From positions 3,038,001 to 3,102,000 of the forward strand of contig NC_052033.1 in assembly GCF_015832195.1 (NCBI RefSeq): DNA of 64,000 bases. The letters run 5' to 3'. Under the pieces are notes generated by a model. The model saw nothing but the letters and a program-made list of their open reading frames with translations, was not told where the DNA came from and made no database searches. Made by a program: the position numbers and the translations under genes. Positions 51,401 through 60,400 of the stretch are shown piece after piece. Each line of letters begins with the position of its first letter. Position 1 is the first letter of the stretch. The stretch comes from Motacilla alba alba (taxonomy: Eukaryota; Chordata; Aves; Passeriformes; Motacillidae).

Positions 51401-54400
51401 GCTTGTTCCTAAACTCTGGCCACACACCTTCCCAGCCACATGGAACTCGTTAGCTTTGTTGTGTTTGTTAAGTGCATGAGCAGGGCTGCAGGAAAGCTGG
51501 GAGCATCAGATGCCAGAGCTGTTCCATTTTAGAGTTATTTCATCCTCTGGCTGCTTCTCCAGCCACAATATGAATCATCTCAAGTCCTTCCACTTCCTGC
51601 TTTACCATTTTTAATGTTTTGCTACACTCTGCCTCAAAAAACCACAAGTTCCTGATGTAATACTAGCCCAGAATTGTGTTTGTCATCTCACACAACCCCT
51701 TGGATAACGTGTGAAAGAGGAGGTAATGAGGATTTTCCATCCCAAATCCCCACAGAGCTCAGAGGAGCAGCTCTTCTTGCTGGGAGGGAGGGAAATGTGT
51801 GGTGCTGCCATCACCCTGAATACATTCACACCATAAAACTGTCCTGACGTGGCTGATGCAGCTCCAAGCAGCTGATGTTTATCAGTCACTAAAAAAATCC
51901 TTTTACTTCTCTTCCTCGAGTCATTCAGTTCTCAGATATTGGTATTTTCAGCTGCAAAATCCTGTGTATGAATGCAAAGGGCAACCCCCTCCCAGCCTGC
52001 AAGCCACAAAAAACTCAAAAGCATAAAAAGTTCTGGTTTGTGGCTCATTCAGCAGTTATTGGGAATCTTTACCTGTATAAGGCAAAATCCTCTTCTGTGA
52101 AGATGTCTTTAATTTTGTCCCCAAAGTACCTGAAAAATTAAACAACAATGTGAAAGAGGAGCTGCTGAATCATACTGAGCAACAACAAGACACCTCCTTC
52201 CCTCCACCCATGCTTTACCCACTATCAAAAAGTGAGAATACAACACCAAAAAAATCTTACAAATGCTTTTGAGCATGATGTCCAAAAGCAATGCTAAAAG
52301 ATCAAATGTTAAAAGATTTAAGGATTGAAATGCTGCAACTGGTAATGGCATTCCTCAGGTATTAAAAAAATCCCCTCCCACATCATGAAATAAGCATATG
52401 TTTTTAGGGGTTCAGGCTATTTGATTTCTTCCACTGTTGAATAAACTAAACTATAACTGTGAAAAAATACTATGATTAACTGGTGCAAGAAAATAAAAAT
52501 AAAGATAATGGCAGCTTTCAAAGTGCCCAGTTCAATAACAGATCCATTTTCATGCCAGGAAAGCTCTTTAACTGGTCATGGAAACTGTGGTGGATGCAGC
52601 CAAGTCCCATAATTTCTCATCACTAATCCCAGCCCAGGGGCTGGAGACACTGGGGAAGGCAGTGGGCAGGGAAGGGGTGGAGTGACAGCAGGCAGGAAGC
52701 CACAGGCTCATTTTACCTGTACAGATTAACAAAATGCTTCCCCAGGGAAAGAGCTCCAGAGTGCAAGTCCAAAATTGATGCCTGGAAAAGGAAACAAAGA
52801 AGGAAAAATGAGCATGAAAAGGTTTTAGCATTATTTAACTATGACCTTTAATCACTGTCCCAAGTTGCCTCTCACTTTCCACAGCCTCCCAAGGTAAAAG
52901 CAACTTCCAGCCTTTGGGTTCACAATACAACATTTATTTTACAACTAGAAACCTCCCTCAGATCCCTGCAGAGATTATTAGGTATTATGAAAAAAAAAAA
53001 GCACAGGACTGCTGTTTCTGAGATTCAGATCTGACAGGGAATTGCCAGTCTCCCCCCATGGGCTCAGGGTAAGTCACTCTGCTCCAGGATCCCTTCTTGA
53101 AGACATTTCCCTTCCAGATACATTTTCCAGTATTTGTCTGCTCAAGTAGCAGCACTAATATTTATCTTGCCCTGCATTTGTTATTAAAACTTCTCCTTCA
53201 CCACGAGATCCTGTATACTTCCCATATTTAATACAGACATTAAAAACTCTGTTTAAAAGTACACTTAGAATTCTAAGGCTTAGTAGGGCCAAACTTTCTT
53301 TTCCTCAATCTCTAAGCTGCTACAAAAGAAAACCACATAGAGAAAAGGTTTTTCACAAAGGAAAACTCAATCCATTTCTTCATCCACTTCAAGCCCAACT
53401 CTTCTGCTGAGCTCCCAACAAGCTGCAAAGATCAGTATTCAGATTTGTGAGATCCAAAGCTGTGTTCGGTGTCAGGTACACACAGGCAGCGTGTGTAATT
53501 GTGACTGTGATATGTGTGGAAACTGATCAGGGGACAATTAAAGGACGAATTCTAAAAAATAACTGAGGGAGTAAAGCATGGAAGAAGGCCTTTGAACTTA
53601 TCCTTTGTTTGCAATTAACCTTTATAGCATCTGAAATAAAGCTTTAAGGATGTTGCTGCTGGACAGGAACTTTCTGCACGTAGCTAAGCATTGAACAGCT
53701 TTGCAATAATCACCTTTGGAAGTATAATTTTAGAATATTCTTGTAGTAAGGAGCTTTGAAAATATAAGTTTAGAATATATGTAAAGGAAAGATGCTTATC
53801 TCAACACCTTAGCAAAACAGTAAAAAGCAGCTTGAGAAAGTAAGATGAACATCAACCCAAGGATTGATGGCTTCGACCAAGGGAAGCTGGACATCACTGT
53901 TATGGGATTTATAGTCTTTGCAATTAAAAGGTGGACCCACATCTGGAGTCTGGACTGCACCAGCTGGGAGGCCTCTTTCTTCTTTGGGAAGTCGGACCCC
54001 ACCATCTGGGAATACTCCTTTCTGGGGTACATCCTGAGAAAAACTAACTCACAATAGTGTATAGAGTTGTGACGTAAAAATTGGGAATAGAAACTGCTGA
54101 GAAAAGCTTATGTGCACCCCTATAAATATCTGCACGCCCCAACCATCGGTGTGCAGCTGGAGGGAAAACTTCCCCCCTGTACCCAGTGCTGTTTTGCTCA
54201 TACTTTACCACATTAATTAATAAATTGATTGCTGCTTGAATATTGGCCTAGTCAAGCTTCTTATTTATAACAGATTTGCCAGAAGAGAGGATTCTAAAAT
54301 GTTTCTCTAAATTGAATAAAGTACACTTTAGTATGTCCCTTGCTGTCCACAAAACACATGTTTGTTCTGCATCAGTTGTGAAGTTTTTAAAAATAGAACT

Positions 54401-57400
54401 GTCTAACAGAAGTCTTCTTGTTATTGACACCAGAAATATCAAAGAGCAGCAGTTAATTAACCTGACTGGCACTGAAGCAATGACATCCCTGAGGTACAAT
54501 ATCTGGGCACTCATCTTGGAATTTGCCATTGTTTGGATGCACCACAGACCATTCACATCATTCTACCAAAACCCCAGCAGTAATAACACTGGTGACAGGG
54601 GAACACACTCATCACAGAAAATCTCTGCAGCCTCAATTGCTCTGTGCAGGGGAACCCTACTAACCCTTATTAGAAGAGATAATAACTTTTTTTTTTAAAC
54701 AAACCTACACAAATAACCTTATTTACCTCTTGAAAAATACATAAAGTAACAAGTTACTGGAGTGGACACAGCATGAGCTTTTCCAACCTGCCCTTCCCAC
54801 TGCTCTCCAGAAGCTTCAGAGCACTGTTAAGGAAGCAATCTCACTCTCAGGCAAGAGCAGCTCTTGCATCAAACTTTACTCAAGCTTCAGAAGCAAAATA
54901 CTTTCATCTATTTGTTTCTGGTTCTGTACAAAAGTCTAAACCACAGCTAAAAGAAGTAAAACTGCTCCTGTGTGGCTTCAAAGATATGTTTGTGACCATA
55001 TTAAAGTAGATTGTAAGAAGTAGCACAACACAGCTGAGAAGATTAATTAAATTTAAAAACAAATTGCCTTTCTAACTCTTTCCACATGCTTTTCAAACTT
55101 ACACATTTCTTCTCACTTCCCAAGCTCCAGATGATTACAGTTTGGAAGATCCAAAATAATGAAATTAATGTAAAAAAAAAAGACAAACCCCTAAGAATTG
55201 CAGTTATTCACAGCTGAGAAGGAAATAGCTATGACATAAAGGCTAGAAAAGCCAGATAAAGGATGAAGAGGGAACCTGAAAAAGAAAGAATATTCTTCAG
55301 GGTTGTTTCAGACAGGGGAAAACAGCTGAATGACAAGACAGGGACTTTCTTACACACAAGCACAGAGCTCTTTGTTCAACAGCTACCTGTTATTTGTCAC
55401 TACACAAAAACAATCTTTTCCTGAGGCTGTGAACCACTGTGATTTACTTTCAGAAGACAAACTTTTGCATATCTGCTATAGCAACTGTTTCCAGATGAAG
55501 ACAAAACCAGTTCAAGAGAGGTGCTAGAAATAATTAAATACAAGGAAATGTATTCTGTATTGCAGAAATCAAGAGCTAGCAGAAGTAATAATGAGAAATA
55601 ACTTTCCAAATCAATTATTTTCCAAGTCTGAACAGATGGAAAAAATCTCCATCTCCTCACCTCAGCCCCCAAAAAAATGCATTTATAATCTTGCCTTGGC
55701 AGTAAAAGAATGTAGAAAATAACAGGACACTGCTCACCCCTCCATCAGATCCTCCCAAGGACAGTCCCCTCTCTGCTATTCTGCAGGCAAAACAATAATC
55801 TCAGATGAGAACTGGAGTGTGATTAATTTGTCCTTTAATGTCCTTAGTTACAACATGTACCTCCCCAGAGAGTGGGATTTGATGCTTCAAGTAGAACCCA
55901 ATTGAGTTAACAGCAGCTCCATTTTTTTTTTTTTGGAAACTGAACCTTCCAGCCTGTCATGAAAATGAAGTAATTGTGTTGCAGAACATTTCTGAGCTTG
56001 CAGCTCCCTTCCACAAATCCCAAAAATACCCTAAAAGCAGTCCCTTCACAGAGGGCTGCTGCTGATCACCCAGCCAGAGACACAGCTGCAATAAGGCTTC
56101 CATTGTTTTGTTCTGCTTTTAAAGGCCAAATGAAAATCCTTTCAAACTTATTTAATTCATTTTCCTTTCTTTCTGTGAAGTGCTCACACCCCTCAGAGCC
56201 AGGCAGATTCTGTGTGAAAGAACTGCCCCCACTAGAGTAAAAATGGAAAATGGCTTTAGTAACAAAAATGTCATGTTTTAATCAGTCTAACCCATCCTGC
56301 TCACCCATCCTACCCCTCAGATTGGCACAATGTCATCGAAGGCAGTGCTTTTAAAAGTTAAGAGCTAAAAGAATTACCTACGAATTCTTTCAGCTTCTTC
56401 CCTGGTGATTACAGCATCTGTCACACCTCTTCCACACTTCCTAGGAGTGCAACCTGCAACACAAAGAGGAGGAAAAGAACCCATTGGAACCACTTCGGCC
56501 ACCTGGAGGGCAGGTTTTGAAGTGAGACTTTGCACAAAAGTCTCTCCTGAAGTCACTCTCGAAGCACGCAGCTTGGATATAGAAGATTTAAAAAGTCCCC
56601 TAAAACTCACTGCTAAGAAATCTAACATGAAATTTTAAAAGCTCCTGGGAATAACAAGTCAGCAGCAGGAGTTCCAGGTGAAGAATATATGAAAGTTCTT
56701 TTAAGTCTGGTTGACAACAATCTTCAGGCAAGAAGAAGAAATTAAATCAGTTCTGAGCCACCAGAGACCTTGGGATGTGACTTTTGGCACTTTTCTGAGG
56801 AAGATCCATTTAGAGATGTAAAGCCCCAGGAGAGATGGGCAGAGTGTGGCTTCTGACACTGCCAACACACTCAGTGCAAGAATTATTTATTCATCAGAAC
56901 ACAAAATTCCTGGAAAGAAATCCATCAATTCACCCACGGAGGAGAAAAGCATCACTGTGCTCTGATCAAAGGCAGCTCACAACAATGACCAGGCAGGTGG
57001 GAGGAGTTTTGCCAGGAATTTTGCAGGAATTTCCATTTCCTATTACTGGATATACCCCAGCTACATGTCAGGTGGGCTGCAAGGGAAAGCTGATTTTCAA
57101 GTAGAGTAAACTCAAAGGAGAAATTCAATACTCCAGAGCAAACCTGACTATTGAGAGCTTCCTTTCTACAACATTCTGCAAAGATTTCTGATTTCAGACA
57201 AGATTTGTTCCTTTTCCAGCTGCAAATATCCAGGCTTGGCAAAACTACAAGGTTATCTCAGGCAATTTTTACATGTCTGGGGGCTCTGACAGAGAGCTGG
57301 AAGCAGGAGGTGCTCTGAAAGCAACAGCACAAGCTTTCCCAAATGGAGGAAAAAACTCCAACAAACAGAAAAATGTGGTCCAGCATAAAGTCAGTACAGC

Positions 57401-60400
57401 ACAAACACTGGGTGAATGCTCAGGAAAAATCAGAACAGTCTGTTTGAGAATGATTTCAGCAGTAAGAAAAGTGTCCTCTCTGTCTCAGAGACCGTGGCAC
57501 ACGCGAGCAAGGAAGAGTCAAAGACTTACCTGGAGAATCTCAGGAGAAATTCAGATTAGCACTGCAGGTACCTGATAGCTTCCACAAATTTGTGCCCAGC
57601 AGATACAAACCCATCCCTTTATCTCAGTTATAACCCTGTATTTCAGCTCCTCTCAAGGTACTCAGAACAAAGTGATTTTCAGAGTGGTGATATTTCCCCA
57701 GCTACCACTAACTCAAGAGGAGCTTGGTTTATTGAATATCTCTAGAAAAAAAATGTTGCTTTTTCTGAGAAGTATGACATAAGGTAACCTGGTATACCAT
57801 TTTGCTCCTAATTTTCATTAAAGTTTATATTCTGAAAGAATTAATGGTTGCAATTCCCCTCTTGCAAAAGAGAGCTTCCAGCTCAGCCTGTAGCAGCAGA
57901 ATTGTCTGTGCTTGCTGAGACATTAATTGCTCTTGCTTGGTTTTTTAAATATTGTTATGGTGTCCAGAGAGATTGTAAAAAGTGGGTGCTATGTAGTAAA
58001 ATTTTGTACTTGTAAAAAAAAAGGGAAGAAAAAATGCTATGATTTGAAAACCTTGATCTGATCTGGTCCTTTATCTGATAAGGCACCATCAGGTCTGGCT
58101 ATCAGGTAAATCAAGGTAAAGGAGGAACATCCCAAAACATGTAAAACACACCTACTGCCAGCTGGCCCCTGCTCCCATTCAGCACAAAAAGCAGAATGTA
58201 ACACAAGGGACCAAGTGCCCAAACTGCAGCTGTGTCTCCTTCTTGGTGGTATTTAACCAAGAACCGCTCACTGCTGAGCCAGAGAGGACTCACAGGGGAA
58301 AAAAGCTCTGCTAAGATTTCCCCCCTGAGGCTCAGGATGATAGAACAGTTTGGTGGGAAGGGATTTTGGAGATGCTCTCACTCCTCCTGCCCTGGCAGGG
58401 AACAATCCCTCTCCAAGGCAGAGATTTACAGCTGCCATCCCCACAGCAGGCTGTGTTAGACCTTTCCACATCCCCTGGCCTTGTCTCTGGAACAACACCT
58501 TAATTCTGTCTCCTGGGCACTGCCCTTAACTCTGCCTCCTGGGCACTGCCCAGGGATGCTCTGTGCACTGACACAAAATGCCAACACACAGCAGAAATAA
58601 AGATTTCACCCCACACAGTGGCCACAGTAGGTTGAAGCAGTGAGCTGTGTCTCAGGAGAGCAGAAATGGCCAAGATCTGCCCCCAGAGTTTAGAACGCAG
58701 GTGAGACTGTGCTCACATTACACCCTACCTTCTGCAAATATAATAAGTTAAGTGCTTGGCCCGTGAAAAATAGGAAATTTTATTTGGTATGAAGTGGATT
58801 TACAGGCAGGCAGCGCTAAGGGAATAAATCCTGCTCTGACACCAGCCACCAAATCACTGGAAGCAAACTGGAAGCTCAGTTGCACCGAGTTCAGCTGGAA
58901 GCAGGGACAGGTGCATAAATAAAAAGCTCATTTTAGCTGTGGAAACTTCACAGCTGAGCATCAGACACTGAGTGGTGACAGGAATGTGCCTCCTCCTGAC
59001 ACAGAGCCCACAGCTGAGGGTGCCAAACCAGGCTAAAGACTGGGAATGAAGAGCTATTGAGTGACAGAAACCCATTTCCAAGTGCCTAAAGCTGCTGAGC
59101 TGATCCATAATCCACATTTTCTGCCTGGACACACAAAACTCCTCCACAGCTCATCACCACCCTCTCGTGGGAAAACTGTCACAGCTCAGCTTTAATTAAC
59201 CAATTAACAGCTGGATCCTCAAAAGCATGGTCACAACATAGATAAAATAAAATTTTACAAAAACCCCAAAACCCCAGAAATAAACTCCAAATAAATCACA
59301 GAACTTTAAGCAGCAGCACCAAGCAAACACCTAATTAGAAAGGTGAGTCAATTGTCCCCATACAAAGCCAAGAGGTGAGACCTCACCCTGCAGCCAGCAC
59401 TTGCTGCTGCACCCCAGACACCCCCAAAAATAAAGAATACATTCATTCCTGCTCCTGGAGAGATGTGCTTCAAGTTCCTGCCTTCCTTACAGTGAAAAGA
59501 ATAGGATAAAAAAGAAGGAATAGGAAAAAAAAAAACAATGACTAGCATAACTGGTGGGATGGCCCAGACCACAAGCTCAAAAACTTGCTCTTGCAAACCT
59601 GGGAAGGGAAAAGTAAAGTTGTGTTAGTTTTTGGGGGTTTATTTTGGTAAGCAAACACTGCAGTAGCAGAATCCAAAGACTTTTAGCCCCAGGTCAATTA
59701 TAACCACATCACCAGCTGCAGTTTTCTCTGGCCTTGCACTACAGAAATTCACCCAGCAGCAGTTTCCCCTTACAGTAACTATGAAAAGCTAACACAGAAC
59801 ATGTGTTCTCATGTCAAAAAAAAAAAACTACCTTACCATGACAGTTTTTTTGTTGGTAGCTTCCTGACATCAGTTTTCTTGGCCTAAATAACATTTGAGA
59901 TGAATCCTCAAAAAAAAAAAAAGATGCCTCAGTAGCAGCACTGAGGAAAAACTATGTGACCTCAGACTCCAGAGAAAATTTTCTTTCATGCTACAAGTGT
60001 TTTTAACCAACAGCACCAGGACCAGCCACCTGAAGAACACGGGACTGCAATTTGTCAAACACTTTATATCAGAACTGGCACAGCAGAAAGTTAAAAATTG
60101 CAGAATTACAGAAGAGCCTGGGAAAGGACCTCCAAAGATGATCTGGTTCAGCTTTTTGTGGTGCAGAGAGCCTGGATAAGATTATCCAGCACAGTCAGCC
60201 ACACCCTGGAAACCCTCAGGCAGAGGGGCTGCACAGCACCCCTGGGCAGGTTGTTCCAGGGGCTGAGTGTTCCCTCTGCAAATTGTTTTTCTATCAAGAT
60301 GAAACCTTGCCCAGTGCAACCTGCACCCACTGTGCCTTGTCCTCTCCGTGCAGCTCTACAAAGGCAGAGCTTCTGTCCTCTGCAGCTTCCCTTAAAGCAC

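Larger units (their letters stand above)
46819..52072 (-). other. OGFOD3: OGFOD3 intron 6
   Basis: A 5.3-kb intron. It holds a purine-rich tract at 46935-47015, the solo LTR at 49058-49964 and a poly(A) run at 51283-51308. No other exon is apparent. Confidence 0.6.

Noticed and set aside
53845..54057. 70-codon frame in intron 4
   Set aside because: It lies wholly within an LTR and shows no retroviral protein signature that I can identify.
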